DNA from: JANXQZ01 sp038225555
GTDB lineage: Bacteria > Acidobacteriota > Terriglobia > Bryobacterales > Bryobacteraceae
Assembly (NCBI GenBank): GCA_038225555.1
Contig: JBBRRB010000006.1
Coordinates: forward strand, 124,001 to 188,000
Direction of reading: 5' to 3'
DNA length: 64,000 bases
Positions 16,820 to 25,522 of the stretch are shown here, in pieces. The translations under genes were made by a program, and so were the position numbers. Under the pieces are notes generated by a model. That model made no database searches, was not told where the DNA came from, and saw only the letters and a program-made list of their open reading frames with translations. How positions within the stretch are numbered: the first letter of the stretch is position 1; every line of letters begins with the position of its first letter.

Positions 16820-17518
16820 ATGAACACCGCAACGATCCTGGTGATCGATGATGAGCCGCAACTGCGCCGCGCCATGAAGGCGACTCTCTCGGGCATCGGC
16901 TATACCGTTCTGGAGGCGAAGAGCGGCGAAGAGGCTCTCGATCAACTTGGCCAGCTCCAGCCCGACCTGATTTTGCTCGACCTAAATATGCCAGGCATCG
17001 GCGGTCTGGAGACTTGCCGCGCCCTTCGCGAACGGTCCGATACTCCGATCATCATTCTATCGGTCCGCAACACAGAGACGGACAAGGTGCACGCGTTGGA
17101 TGCCGGGGCAGACGACTACGTCACGAAGCCGTTTGGAATTCAGGAGTTGCTAGCTCGCATCAGAGCGGCTATGCGCCGAGTGGCGAACAGGGGTGAGGAC
17201 GGGCTCACTATCGTCAATGCCGGAGAACTCACCATCGACTTCCAAATGCGCTGCGTGCGTTTGGCCGGCAAGACAGTCCGTCTGACCCCGAAGGAATTCG
17301 ATCTGCTTCACTTTCTGGTCACCAATCCGAACAAGGCGGTACCGCATCGCAAGCTGTTGCAGACCGTCTGGGGACCCGATTACGGAGACGAAGTGGAGTA
17401 CCTGCGGGTGTTCGTCAACTCGCTCCGCAAGAAGATCGAGCCGCAGCCCTCAAAGCCACGGTATCTCCTCACCGAACCCTGGATCGGCTACCGCTTCGTT
17501 CTTCCTCAAGAGCAATAA
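16820..17518 (+). CDS. kdpE: KdpE response regulator
   Basis: A 232-residue OmpR/PhoB-class regulator. The receiver domain has the acidic pair Asp10/Asp11, the phosphoacceptor Asp54 (LILLDLNMPG) and the lysine of ADDYVTKPFG. The C-terminal winged helix shows RLTPKEFDLLHFL and YLRVFVNSLRKKIE, and ends in the KdpE-like WIGYRF. In E. coli it activates kdpFABC under potassium limitation. Here it lies at the front of the operon, 70 bp before the first small gene, with direct repeats that could be its own binding site in that gap. Its kinase partner is probably encoded at 27436-28845. Confidence 0.93.
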   Translation: MNTATILVIDDEPQLRRAMKATLSGIGYTVLEAKSGEEALDQLGQLQPDLILLDLNMPGIGGLETCRALRERSDTPIIILSVRNTETDKVHALDAGADDYVTKPFGIQELLARIRAAMRRVANRGEDGLTIVNAGELTIDFQMRCVRLAGKTVRLTPKEFDLLHFLVTNPNKAVPHRKLLQTVWGPDYGDEVEYLRVFVNSLRKKIEPQPSKPRYLLTEPWIGYRFVLPQEQ

Positions 17519-17524
17519 ACTTCT

Positions 17525-17571
17525 CATAAAATCTTTACGGCTTCTTAACGGGTTCCGCGCCACAGTAGGTA
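17525..17571 (+). promoter_or_regulatory. Candidate KdpE operator and kdpF-operon promoter
   Basis: Two direct repeats, CTTTACGG at 17533-17540 and CTTAACGG at 17544-17551, are spaced 11 bp start to start, the spacing expected for an OmpR-family dimer. A weaker AT-rich match lies just upstream (about 17525-17532). A TAGGTA at 17566-17571 sits at -10 distance from the second repeat. Location between kdpE and kdpFABC supports the reading; binding is untested. Confidence 0.45.
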
Positions 17572-17588
17572 AGGAGCCGAGATTCAGC

Positions 17589-17672
17589 ATGCTCGATATT
17601 TTGTGGTCGCTGCCTATTTTGATTTTCTTCCTGCTTGCCTGGGGACTGGTCCGGGCATGCGACCGGCTGTGA
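17589..17672 (+). CDS. 27-residue membrane peptide ahead of kdpF
   Basis: A very short frame encodes one hydrophobic helix (about residues 5-21: LWSLPILIFFLLAWGLV) followed by the polar end RACDRL. AAGGAG lies 12 nt before the ATG. It is 16 bp upstream of kdpF and in the same direction, in a spot where I recall similar short frames ending in R-G/A-C-D-R-L in other kdp operons of Acidobacteriota and Proteobacteria. I infer a single-span inner-membrane peptide, perhaps an accessory KdpF-like subunit of the potassium pump. Function is unknown. Confidence 0.6.
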   Translation: MLDILWSLPILIFFLLAWGLVRACDRL

Positions 17673-17688
17673 AGCGAGGGATGAACTC

Positions 17689-17772
17689 ATGGAATACGTA
17701 ATTGCCGGATTGATTTCGTTTGGCTTGGGCGTGTATTTACTTTACGCGTTGCTCCGGCCCGAGAGGTTTTAA
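17689..17772 (+). CDS. kdpF: KdpF, small subunit of the Kdp potassium ATPase
   Basis: A 27-residue single-span peptide (MEYVIAGLISFGLGVYLLY, then LLRPERF). The C-terminal LLRPERF is the hallmark of KdpF, which stabilises the KdpABC complex in the inner membrane. A GAGGG ribosome site lies about 8 nt before the ATG. The gene ends 5 nt before kdpA. Length is normal for KdpF (about 29 residues). Confidence 0.9.
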   Translation: MEYVIAGLISFGLGVYLLYALLRPERF

Positions 17773-17777
17773 GCGCC

Positions 17778-19529
17778 ATGACAATAAACGGTTGGTTGCA
17801 GATCGCTGTTTTCTTTGCGCTAATTCTCGCGTGCGCAAGGCCGCTGGGGACGTACATTGCCGCAGTGATCGAGAACCGGCGCACGTGGCTGAGTCCAGTC
17901 CTGGGGCCTATCGAGAAAATCATTTACAAAATTTGCGGGATTGACCCCCTCGAAGAGCAGCATTGGACCCGTTACGCTGGCGCGCTGCTCGCCTTCAGCC
18001 TTTTTAGCGCCCTGTTGCTCTACGCAATCCAGAGGTTGCAAGGCTTTCTGCCCTTCAACCCTCAGGGATACGGCGCTGGTTCGGTAAGCCCCGACCTGGC
18101 CTTCAACACGTCCGTAAGCTTCGCCACGAATACGAATTGGCAGAGTTACGTGCCCGAGAGCACGTTCAGTTACCTGGTGCAAATGCTCGGACTCACTATG
18201 CACAATTTCGCTTCTGCCGCCGCAGGGTTAGCCGTCGCGATCGCGGTGGTGAGAGGGTTCGCTCGGCAATCGGTTCAGACAATCGGCAACTTCTGGACAG
18301 ACCTTACGCGTTCCACGCTTTACGTTCTTCTGCCGCTCTCGATCATCGCCGCTCTGCTGCTCTGCTCTCAGGGCGTGATTCAGAACTTCAACGCATACAC
18401 TTCGGTGGTCACCTTGGAAGGTGCGAAGCAGACCATCGCCCAAGGCCCGGTAGCTTCGCAGGAAGCCATCAAGATGCTGGGCACGAATGGCGGCGGTTTT
18501 TTCAACGCCAACTCGGCGCATCCGTTTGAGAATCCAACACCGTTCTCAAACCTGATTCAGATGTTCCTCCTCTTCGTGATACCGGGGGCGCTGACTTACA
18601 CGTTTGGCAAGATGGTGCGCGACACGCGGCAGGGCTGGGCTCTGTTCGCGGCCATGTCACTGCTCTGGTTCGTTGGCGTCTTGACAGCCTATCATTTCGA
18701 GCAGAAAGGCACGCCGATGCTGGAAAAGAGCGGCATCGCAATGCAGGCTTCTGACGATCAGCCAGGCGGAAACATGGAAGGGAAAGAGACGCGCTTTGGC
18801 ATCGCCAACACGGCTCTGTTCGCAACGATCACGACGGATGCGAGCTGCGGAGCGGTGAACGGAATGCACGATAGCTTCACACCGCTGGGCGGGCTTGTTC
18901 CGTTATTCAACATCGAGCTGGGTGAGGTGGTGTTTGGAGGCGTGGGGGCGGGACTGTACGGCATGCTGATGTTCGCCATCCTCGCAGTGTTCATTGCAGG
19001 CTTGATGGTGGGCCGCACGCCCGAGTATCTTGGGAAAAAGATCGAGAGGAAAGAAGTGAAGATGGCTATGCTCGCGCTGTTAGTTCTCGCGGCCAGCATC
19101 CTCCTGTTTTCGGCTGCTTCGTCCATCATTCCGCTTGCAAAGGGCGGCTACTGGAACCCGCCAGGAGCACCCACGGCGAATTTGGGGAATCCCCGCGCGC
19201 ATGGGTTTTCCGAGATCCTGTACGCCTACACCAGCGGGACCGGCAACAACGGTAGCGCTTTCGGCGGCATCAGCCCGAACACGCCTTGGTACAACCTGAC
19301 CATCGGCCTCGCGATGCTGATCGGCCGCTTCTGCATGTTGATTCCGCTCCTTGCCGCGGCAGGTTCGCTGGCGGCAAAGAAGCAAGTGCCAGTATCCGCC
19401 GGGACGTTTCCAACGCACGGCCTGCTGTTCGTCGGGCTGCTGGCGGGGGTGGTTATCATTGTCGGCGCATTGACGTTCTTCCCCGCGCTTTCGCTGGGAC
19501 CGATTGTCGAGCACCTGCTTTTGAGCTAG
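17778..19529 (+). CDS. kdpA: KdpA, potassium-binding channel-like subunit
   Basis: This is the potassium-selective subunit of the KdpFABC P-type ATPase, 583 residues with about ten membrane helices. The four pore-loop regions are recognisable: SVSFATNTNWQSY, then GTNGGGFFNANSAHPFENP, then TTDASCGAVNGMHDSFTPLG, then TSGTGNNGSAFGG. These repeats derive from a KcsA-like filter and give high-affinity uptake. Start ATG 17778 is five nt after kdpF. Nothing is missing, so the pump should be functional at this subunit. Confidence 0.97.
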   Translation: MTINGWLQIAVFFALILACARPLGTYIAAVIENRRTWLSPVLGPIEKIIYKICGIDPLEEQHWTRYAGALLAFSLFSALLLYAIQRLQGFLPFNPQGYGAGSVSPDLAFNTSVSFATNTNWQSYVPESTFSYLVQMLGLTMHNFASAAAGLAVAIAVVRGFARQSVQTIGNFWTDLTRSTLYVLLPLSIIAALLLCSQGVIQNFNAYTSVVTLEGAKQTIAQGPVASQEAIKMLGTNGGGFFNANSAHPFENPTPFSNLIQMFLLFVIPGALTYTFGKMVRDTRQGWALFAAMSLLWFVGVLTAYHFEQKGTPMLEKSGIAMQASDDQPGGNMEGKETRFGIANTALFATITTDASCGAVNGMHDSFTPLGGLVPLFNIELGEVVFGGVGAGLYGMLMFAILAVFIAGLMVGRTPEYLGKKIERKEVKMAMLALLVLAASILLFSAASSIIPLAKGGYWNPPGAPTANLGNPRAHGFSEILYAYTSGTGNNGSAFGGISPNTPWYNLTIGLAMLIGRFCMLIPLLAAAGSLAAKKQVPVSAGTFPTHGLLFVGLLAGVVIIVGALTFFPALSLGPIVEHLLLS

Positions 19530-19537
19530 GAGAGGTT

Positions 19538-21667
19538 ATGCCAACACAACTAGAAGAAAATCCTGTTACTCAAACCGTTCAAGCGTCGGCTGATCCCACC
19601 TCGCTCGGTCTCTCTCGCGGCAAGCGCTCGCGGCCGCTCTACGATCCACCAATCGTGAAGCGCGCGCTCGTCGATTCGTTCGTGAAACTAAATCCCGTAG
19701 GCATGGCGAAGAATCCCGTCATGTTCGTGGTGGAAGTGGGCGCCGCGCTCACCACTGGACTGCTGGTCAAGACCGTTGTTTCGCAAGGGCCGGGATTTGG
19801 ATTCGAACTACAGATCGCCATCTGGCTGTGGTTCACGGTGCTGTTCGCAAATTTCGCCGAGGCCATGGCCGAGGGTCGCGGCAAAGCGCAAGCGGACAGC
19901 CTGCGAAAGACGAAAACCGAAGCCTTTGCGAAGAAGCTCAACGGCGCGAAGGTAGAGTCCGTACCCGCATCCACCCTGAGAAAAGGCGATGTTTGCGTGT
20001 GCGAACCCAACGATTTAATACCCGGCGATGGGGACGTCATCGAGGGGATCGCGAGCGTGGATGAATCGGTGATCACGGGCGAGAGCGCGCCGGTAATCCG
20101 CGAATCGGGCGGCGACCGGAGCGCCGTAACAGGAGGCACTAAGGTGCTTTCCGATTACATCAAGATACGAATTACTTCCAATCCCGGAGAAACGTTTCTC
20201 GACCGCATGATCGCGCTTGTGGAAGGGGCGCATCGGCAGAAGACCCCGAACGAAGTTGCGCTGAACATCATGATTGCGGGCCTAACGCTGATATTTCTGT
20301 TAGCCTGCGTGACGTTGGCTCCCTTCGCGCAATACTCGGTAACGGCAGCGGGTTCGGGAACCGTGCCCACGGTGATCGTCCTGGTGTCTCTGCTCGTCTG
20401 TCTAATCCCGACCACTATCGGCGGCCTGCTTTCCGCAATCGGCATCGCTGGCATGGATCGCGTGATGCAGCATAACGTGCTGGCGATGAGCGGCAAAGCC
20501 GTCGAGGCGGCCGGGGATGTGAACACGCTGCTGCTGGATAAGACCGGCACTATCACGCTTGGCAATCGCCAGGCGGTCGAGTTCATACCGGCCGACGGGG
20601 TTACGGACGCTGAGCTCGCCGATGCGGCGCAACTCTCTAGCCTCGCTGACGAAACTCCTGAGGGTCGCAGCATCGTGGTGCTTGCGAAAGAAAAGTACGG
20701 GCTGCGCGGGCGGGATGTCGCTCATCTCGAGGCTGAATTCATTCCGTTCACAGCGCAGACTCGCATGAGCGGTGTGAACCTGGAGGGCCGGGCGGTCCGC
20801 AAGGGCGCGACCGATTCGGTTCGGGATTACGTGACCGAGCGCGGGGGCAGGTTTCCTCAAAAAGTCTCGGACGCATCCGATCGAATTTCGCGCAGCGGCG
20901 GAACACCCTTGGTGGTGGCGGACAATGACCGCGCCCTGGGCGTCATTCATTTGAAAGATATCGTGAAGGGCGGGATGAAAGAGCGCTTCGAACAGATGCG
21001 CGTTATGGGGATTCGCACGGTGATGATCACAGGCGATAATCCGCTTACGGCTGCGGCCATCGCTGCTGAAGCCGGGGTTGACGACTTCCTCGCTCAGGCG
21101 ACGCCCAAGGACAAGCTCGACTTGATCAAGCGCGAGCAAGCCAGCGGACGCCTGGTTGCAATGACCGGCGATGGCACCAACGATGCGCCCGCTCTGGCGC
21201 AGGCTGATGTCGGCGTTGCCATGAACAGCGGCACCATGGCCGCCAAAGAAGCCGGCAACATGGTGGACCTGGACAGCAATCCGACCAAGCTGATCGAGGT
21301 GGTCGCGATTGGGAAGCAGCTTTTGATTACCCGCGGCGCTCTTACCACGTTCTCCATCGCAAACGACGTGGCTAAATACTTCGCCATCATCCCGGCGATG
21401 TTCACGCTCACCTATCCGGCCCTCGCGCGCTTAAACATCATGCGGCTCCACTCTCCGGAAAGCGCCATACTGGCGGCGGTGATTTTCAATGCGCTGATCA
21501 TCATCGCGTTGGTGCCGCTAGCACTGCGCGGCGTGAAGTACCGGCCGCTGGGCGCCGCGGCTTTGCTTCGCCGCAATCTGATGGTCTACGGAGTCGGAGG
21601 AATCATAGCTCCGTTCCCAGGGATCTGGATCATTGACCGTCTGCTCGGAATATTGCACCTCGCATAG
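19538..21667 (+). CDS. kdpB: KdpB, catalytic P-type ATPase subunit
   Basis: This is the ATP-hydrolysing subunit of the potassium pump, 709 residues. The phosphorylated Asp334 lies in DKTGT, the actuator motif TGES is at residues 180-183, and the hinge TGDGTNDAPALAQADVG is intact. In E. coli KdpB, phosphorylation of the TGES serine inhibits the pump; that serine (Ser183) is kept here. The frame extends upstream into kdpA, but ATG 19538 follows a GGAGAGG site and gives the normal length. It lies 8 bp after kdpA and 9 bp before kdpC. Confidence 0.97.
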   Translation: MPTQLEENPVTQTVQASADPTSLGLSRGKRSRPLYDPPIVKRALVDSFVKLNPVGMAKNPVMFVVEVGAALTTGLLVKTVVSQGPGFGFELQIAIWLWFTVLFANFAEAMAEGRGKAQADSLRKTKTEAFAKKLNGAKVESVPASTLRKGDVCVCEPNDLIPGDGDVIEGIASVDESVITGESAPVIRESGGDRSAVTGGTKVLSDYIKIRITSNPGETFLDRMIALVEGAHRQKTPNEVALNIMIAGLTLIFLLACVTLAPFAQYSVTAAGSGTVPTVIVLVSLLVCLIPTTIGGLLSAIGIAGMDRVMQHNVLAMSGKAVEAAGDVNTLLLDKTGTITLGNRQAVEFIPADGVTDAELADAAQLSSLADETPEGRSIVVLAKEKYGLRGRDVAHLEAEFIPFTAQTRMSGVNLEGRAVRKGATDSVRDYVTERGGRFPQKVSDASDRISRSGGTPLVVADNDRALGVIHLKDIVKGGMKERFEQMRVMGIRTVMITGDNPLTAAAIAAEAGVDDFLAQATPKDKLDLIKREQASGRLVAMTGDGTNDAPALAQADVGVAMNSGTMAAKEAGNMVDLDSNPTKLIEVVAIGKQLLITRGALTTFSIANDVAKYFAIIPAMFTLTYPALARLNIMRLHSPESAILAAVIFNALIIIALVPLALRGVKYRPLGAAALLRRNLMVYGVGGIIAPFPGIWIIDRLLGILHLA

Positions 21668-21676
21668 GAGATCGAA

Positions 21677-22258
21677 ATGCTTTCTCAATTCAGACCCGCA
21701 ATTATGCTTACGCTGGTTCTTACCGTCATCACGGGGATCCTGTATCCGCTGGCGGTAACTGGACTCTCGCAACTAATGTTTCAACATCGGGCCAATGGCA
21801 GTTTGGTAACACGGAGCGGCGCCCTGGCCGGTTCCGAACTCATCGGGCAAAATTTCTCTAAACCCGAATACTTCCATCCGCGCCCTTCGGCGGCGGGTTC
21901 GAACGGTTACGATGCGGCTGCGTCCGGCGCATCGAATCTCGGGGCGACCAATCCGGATCTTGCCAAGCGTCTGCAAAAGGACGCAGCCGCTTATCAGGCA
22001 GAGAATAAATCGGCAGTCGCGATTCCGGCTGATGCCATCACGACTTCGGGAAGCGGCCTCGATCCGGAGATCAGCCCGGCGAACGCTATGATACAGGCGG
22101 CGCGGGTAGCCGGCGCTCGGAGCATGTCGCAGGAGGACGTGCGCTCTCTCGTAGCCGCCCGCACCCAGGGCAGGCAGTTCGGCTTTCTGGGGGAACCTCG
22201 CGTAAACGTGCTGGCACTAAACCTGGCGCTCGACGAGCGTTCTCCGCGTCACAAATAA
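21677..22258 (+). CDS. kdpC: KdpC subunit of the potassium ATPase
   Basis: A 193-residue single-span periplasmic subunit of KdpFABC. An N-terminal anchor (about residues 10-32) is followed by the conserved LIGQNFSKPEYFHPRPSAAG, then NLGATNPDL, DAITTSGSGLDPEISP and the C-terminal VNVLALNLALD. AGGAGA lies just before the ATG. The stop is followed one nt later by the first KdpD-like gene, so transporter and sensor domains are in one operon. Confidence 0.96.
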   Translation: MLSQFRPAIMLTLVLTVITGILYPLAVTGLSQLMFQHRANGSLVTRSGALAGSELIGQNFSKPEYFHPRPSAAGSNGYDAAASGASNLGATNPDLAKRLQKDAAAYQAENKSAVAIPADAITTSGSGLDPEISPANAMIQAARVAGARSMSQEDVRSLVAARTQGRQFGFLGEPRVNVLALNLALDERSPRHK

Positions 22259-22259
22259 A

Positions 22260-23336
22260 ATGAGGCGGCACGAACCGATTCGTCCCAATCCCGACGATCT
22301 GCTTCGAAAGCTGGAAGATCAGGATGCCCAAAGCGCCCGCGGACGCCTGAGAATATTCTTGGGGTATGCGCCGCGCGTGGGTAAATCGGTCCGAATGTTC
22401 GATGAAGGATGCCGCCGTGCAAGCCGCGGGCAGGACGTTGTGATCGGCGCGATTCAGAAAGGAGCGTCCGTTCACACTGGAAACTTGGAAGTGGTCCCCT
22501 TCCAGGCCGGAGGCGATGCTCTGGATGTAGCGGCGATCCTGCGTCGCGCCCCCCAAGTCTGTCTCATTGACGAGCTGGCTCGCGACAATCCGCCGGGCAA
22601 CCCACATGCGTACCGCTGGGAAGACGTGGAGCAGCTTATTAGCGCCGGAATCACGGTGATAGGCGCTCTGAACCTGCAATATGTCGCCGAGGAGCAGGAT
22701 GCAGTGGAGCGGATTACGGGACGGCGAGCGCAGTGTTCGGTGCCTGCTTCCTTCGTGCATTCGGCCGACGAAATTGTGATTGTCGACGTGCCGCCGGAAG
22801 GTCTGTTAAATGGAGGGGCGGCCCCTAAGCTCGATGCGCGGCAGCTCTCGGAGCTGCGCGAAATCGCTCTATTGCTGGCTGCTCAGGTAGTGGAAGAGCA
22901 GCTACTCCGGTATTTGAAGGCGCACGGAATCCGGCAAACCGCGGGGACTCAGGAGCGAATACTGGTTTGCATCACGCCTCGCAGCAACGCACGGTCGATG
23001 ATTGAGAGCGGTGCGCGGGTGGCCAGCCGATTTCATGCGCATCTGACCGCTCTCCACGTGCAACAGGGCGATCTCACGCGCGAATCCCAGGAAACGGTGG
23101 ACGACTACTTGGAGTACGCACGGAAACTAGGAGCCGAAGTCCAGGTCATACAGTCCGCCTGCGACCCCATCGACACCATCGTTTCGTATGCCCGCGAACA
23201 ACGCATCACGCAGTTATTCATCGGGCATACTCAGCGGAGCCCGTGGAGTTTTTGGAAGCCGAACCCGGTGGACCGACTGATCAAAGCCGCCGAGGGAATG
23301 GACGTGAGGATCTTCCCCCAGGCGAGTTCCGCCTAG
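22260..23336 (+). CDS. Truncated KdpD: N-terminal sensor domain plus USP, no kinase (copy 1, divergent)
   Basis: A 358-residue protein with only the cytoplasmic N-terminal half of KdpD. Residues about 28-235 form the KdpD domain and about 235-355 a universal-stress (USP) domain (ERILVCITPRSNARSMI, then QLFIGHTQRS). The Walker A-like loop reads GYAPRVGKS (residues 35-43), with Arg where canonical KdpD has Gly. The Walker B-like motif is CLIDELARDNPPG rather than VDELAHTN, and a stretch after it is shortened. It lacks the DUF4118 helices, GAF and kinase modules of E. coli KdpD (894 residues). The USP domain of E. coli KdpD contributes to stimulus perception. It starts 1 nt after kdpC. Confidence 0.85.
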   Translation: MRRHEPIRPNPDDLLRKLEDQDAQSARGRLRIFLGYAPRVGKSVRMFDEGCRRASRGQDVVIGAIQKGASVHTGNLEVVPFQAGGDALDVAAILRRAPQVCLIDELARDNPPGNPHAYRWEDVEQLISAGITVIGALNLQYVAEEQDAVERITGRRAQCSVPASFVHSADEIVIVDVPPEGLLNGGAAPKLDARQLSELREIALLLAAQVVEEQLLRYLKAHGIRQTAGTQERILVCITPRSNARSMIESGARVASRFHAHLTALHVQQGDLTRESQETVDDYLEYARKLGAEVQVIQSACDPIDTIVSYAREQRITQLFIGHTQRSPWSFWKPNPVDRLIKAAEGMDVRIFPQASSA

Positions 23337-23337
23337 C

Positions 23338-24396
23338 ATGGCTGACCGCGGCAAGTTAAAGCTCTACTTGGGGTACGCGGCAGGAGTCGGCAAGACTTAC
23401 CAAATGCTGGAGGAAGCGCAGCACCTGAAGAGCGCGGGCCAGGATGTCGTGATTGGCTACTTCGAGCCGCATGGGCGCAAGGATACGATCGCAAAGACTG
23501 AAGGCCTCGAAACGGTTGCGCGAGCCGTTTCAGAGTATCGCGGCACCCGCTTCGAAGAGATGAATACGGACGGTATTCTTAGACGCCATCCCGCGGTATG
23601 CGTCGTTGATGAGTTTGCTCACACCAACGTGCCCGGTTCGACGAGAGCTAAGCGTTGGGAGGACGCCAGCGTACTCCGAGATGCCGGGATCGATGTGCTT
23701 ACCAGCATGAACGTCCAGCATATCGAGAGCCTGAACGATCAAGTATGGCAAGTGACCGGAATTCGCGTTCGAGAGACTGTGCCTGACTGGGTGGTGCAGG
23801 AAGCGGACGAGGTCGTGATGGTGGATCTTACGCCACGCGCACTGCTGCATCGACTGGAGCGCGGGGTAGTGTACGAGCCCGGGAAAGCTCAAAAAGCACT
23901 GGAAAACTTCTTTATCGAGTCAAACCTTACGGCACTGCGAGAGCTTGCGCTTCGGCAGACCGCGCATCAGATCGAAGATCGGCGGGAAGAGGAACTTGAT
24001 CGCGCTCCCGCCCCAGTACTTCCTGAGCCGGGCGCGTTGAGAGGCGAACGAATTCTTCTGTGGCTGACAGCAGATCCAGCGACCGCGATCTTGATTCGCC
24101 GCGGACGTAGGGTGGCCGATTACTTGCAATCCGACTGCATAGCGGTGGCGGTGTGCAGAGACGGCGATTCAGCGGAGGAGCGCGCGGGGATCGAGCGGCA
24201 CTTGAGCTTCGCGCGAGATATGCGAATTGCCGCGGCGACCATTGAAGGAAAGAACCCCTCGAAGGCCGTAGCTGAGTATGCGCGACAGGAAAGGATCACT
24301 CAGATCTTTGTTACGAGGCATGCGCCCGATCTCAATGGGCTGGTGCGGCTGGTGAGGAACATGCAAGTTACGATTGTGGCGGAGCGGGCGAGGTAA
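23338..24396 (+). CDS. kdpD: Truncated KdpD: canonical N-terminal sensor domain plus USP, no kinase (copy 2)
   Basis: A 352-residue second kinase-less KdpD, beginning one nt after the first. It keeps the textbook motifs: GYAAGVGKTYQMLEEA (Walker A, residues 12-20), VVDEFAHTNVPGS (Walker B, Asp91/Glu92), LTSMNVQHIESLND and a C-terminal USP-like domain (about 230-350). In E. coli the N-terminal ATP-binding region tunes the phosphatase activity of KdpD. The two copies are clearly paralogous, but copy 2 is nearer the consensus. With the kinase half encoded separately (27436-28845), this protein probably acts in trans on that kinase, or with KdpE (inference). Confidence 0.87.
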   Translation: MADRGKLKLYLGYAAGVGKTYQMLEEAQHLKSAGQDVVIGYFEPHGRKDTIAKTEGLETVARAVSEYRGTRFEEMNTDGILRRHPAVCVVDEFAHTNVPGSTRAKRWEDASVLRDAGIDVLTSMNVQHIESLNDQVWQVTGIRVRETVPDWVVQEADEVVMVDLTPRALLHRLERGVVYEPGKAQKALENFFIESNLTALRELALRQTAHQIEDRREEELDRAPAPVLPEPGALRGERILLWLTADPATAILIRRGRRVADYLQSDCIAVAVCRDGDSAEERAGIERHLSFARDMRIAAATIEGKNPSKAVAEYARQERITQIFVTRHAPDLNGLVRLVRNMQVTIVAERAR

Positions 24397-24403
24397 TTCG
24401 CTA

Positions 24404-25522
24404 TCATTTTGGTGGTTTCAAAGGCAGGCTGAACCACGCGAGCCCGACATCGCGCCCCATGTTGCCGGCATGCGTGGCGGAAGAGTCGTAAAACAATGCC
24501 AGTCGATGGCCTACCGGAACAACCGACGGCATCCCGATAGATCGCTTGCTCCACTTGCAGTTTGTGCGGTCTAGAACAACCGCGCGCTGTTCGGGAGTCC
24601 ATTGGTTCAGATCCCGACTCCAATAAACCCAGATGCTCTCGGTGTATTCACCTTCGTTGTCTAGCCCGACATGGTTGGTGAAGAGAAACCACGTCCGATT
24701 TGACGGCTCAAAATACAACGCCGAATTTTCGATCTGATGTTCTGCAGGCAGGGCAGGCTGGGGATCGATCTCCCAGGTTCCATCCAGATTTTTGGTTCGG
24801 GCGATCGATAGGGTCCGCAGCAACCGTTTCCTGGGCTCATTTCTGAAGGCGGCCGCACTGAAAAACATCAGGTATTCATCGCCTTGTTTCACGATCTGAC
24901 CAGGGCTGGCGGTGTCGGCGTAATATGTTCCCGGCTTGGTGCGGAATGGTACGACACCGGGCTGTTTTATCCAGGGGCCTTGAGGATGAAGGCTCTTTGC
25001 CTTCAGCGTGAAGTAGGGCACTGCGGGAATGCGGTTCGGCGGGGCACTGGTCGTTTTACAGCCGACGTAAAACATATGCCACCACTTGCCATCGAACGCG
25101 GTCCAGGGCGAACTTGCGGTTCCAGCGTCGTCTTCGCCGGGCTCTCCGAGGTCGAGGATGGGACCTTTGAGTTCCCACTGCCGCAGATCGCGACTGATCG
25201 CTAAACAAGCTCGCCATCCGGTCGGACCTGCGCCATCATAGTGCAGATAGTAGGTCTCGCCAAATCGAAAACAGATCGCTTCGCGAGCACCAAGGGCATC
25301 GCAACTTGCCGGACCCTGACCGTGCCGAATAATCGGCCCGTAATCTGTTGCATCGAGGCGCAATGTTGCAGTGGGACGCCCGTCGGGGTAAGAGGGGATC
25401 GAGCCGGTCTGAGCAACTAGATTGCTCAGTGCGGAGTACACGGGAGCGTGCAGAGCATTCAGGAGAATGATGCGGCGACTCGGGCGTCTGCGCTGCGTTC
25501 CGGTAGCGAGCAAGTTTTTCAA
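24404..25522 (-). CDS. GH43-like five-bladed propeller glycosidase
   Basis: A protein of about 372 residues resembling glycoside hydrolase family 43/32-type five-bladed propellers. Typical features are an early Asp-rich strand (LRLDATDYGPI), ASSPWTAFDGKWWHMFYVG, then DTASPGQIVKQGDEYLMFFS and the IENSALYFEPSNRTWFLFTNH segment with a candidate acid/base. The open frame runs farther upstream, but there it overlaps the DUF2934 gene in another frame. I therefore start at TTG 25522, which forms a TTGA overlap with that gene's stop. No clear signal peptide is seen. Substrate is unknown; arabinan, xylan or fructan glycosides are usual for the clan. Confidence 0.68.
   Translation of the reverse strand: MKNLLATGTQRRRPSRRIILLNALHAPVYSALSNLVAQTGSIPSYPDGRPTATLRLDATDYGPIIRHGQGPASCDALGAREAICFRFGETYYLHYDGAGPTGWRACLAISRDLRQWELKGPILDLGEPGEDDAGTASSPWTAFDGKWWHMFYVGCKTTSAPPNRIPAVPYFTLKAKSLHPQGPWIKQPGVVPFRTKPGTYYADTASPGQIVKQGDEYLMFFSAAAFRNEPRKRLLRTLSIARTKNLDGTWEIDPQPALPAEHQIENSALYFEPSNRTWFLFTNHVGLDNEGEYTESIWVYWSRDLNQWTPEQRAVVLDRTNCKWSKRSIGMPSVVPVGHRLALFYDSSATHAGNMGRDVGLAWFSLPLKPPK

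Noticed and set aside
22260..24396. The two KdpD-like genes as one full KdpD broken by a frameshift
   Set aside because: Each gene has its own start and the same KdpD plus USP domain order; they are paralogues, not two halves of one chain.
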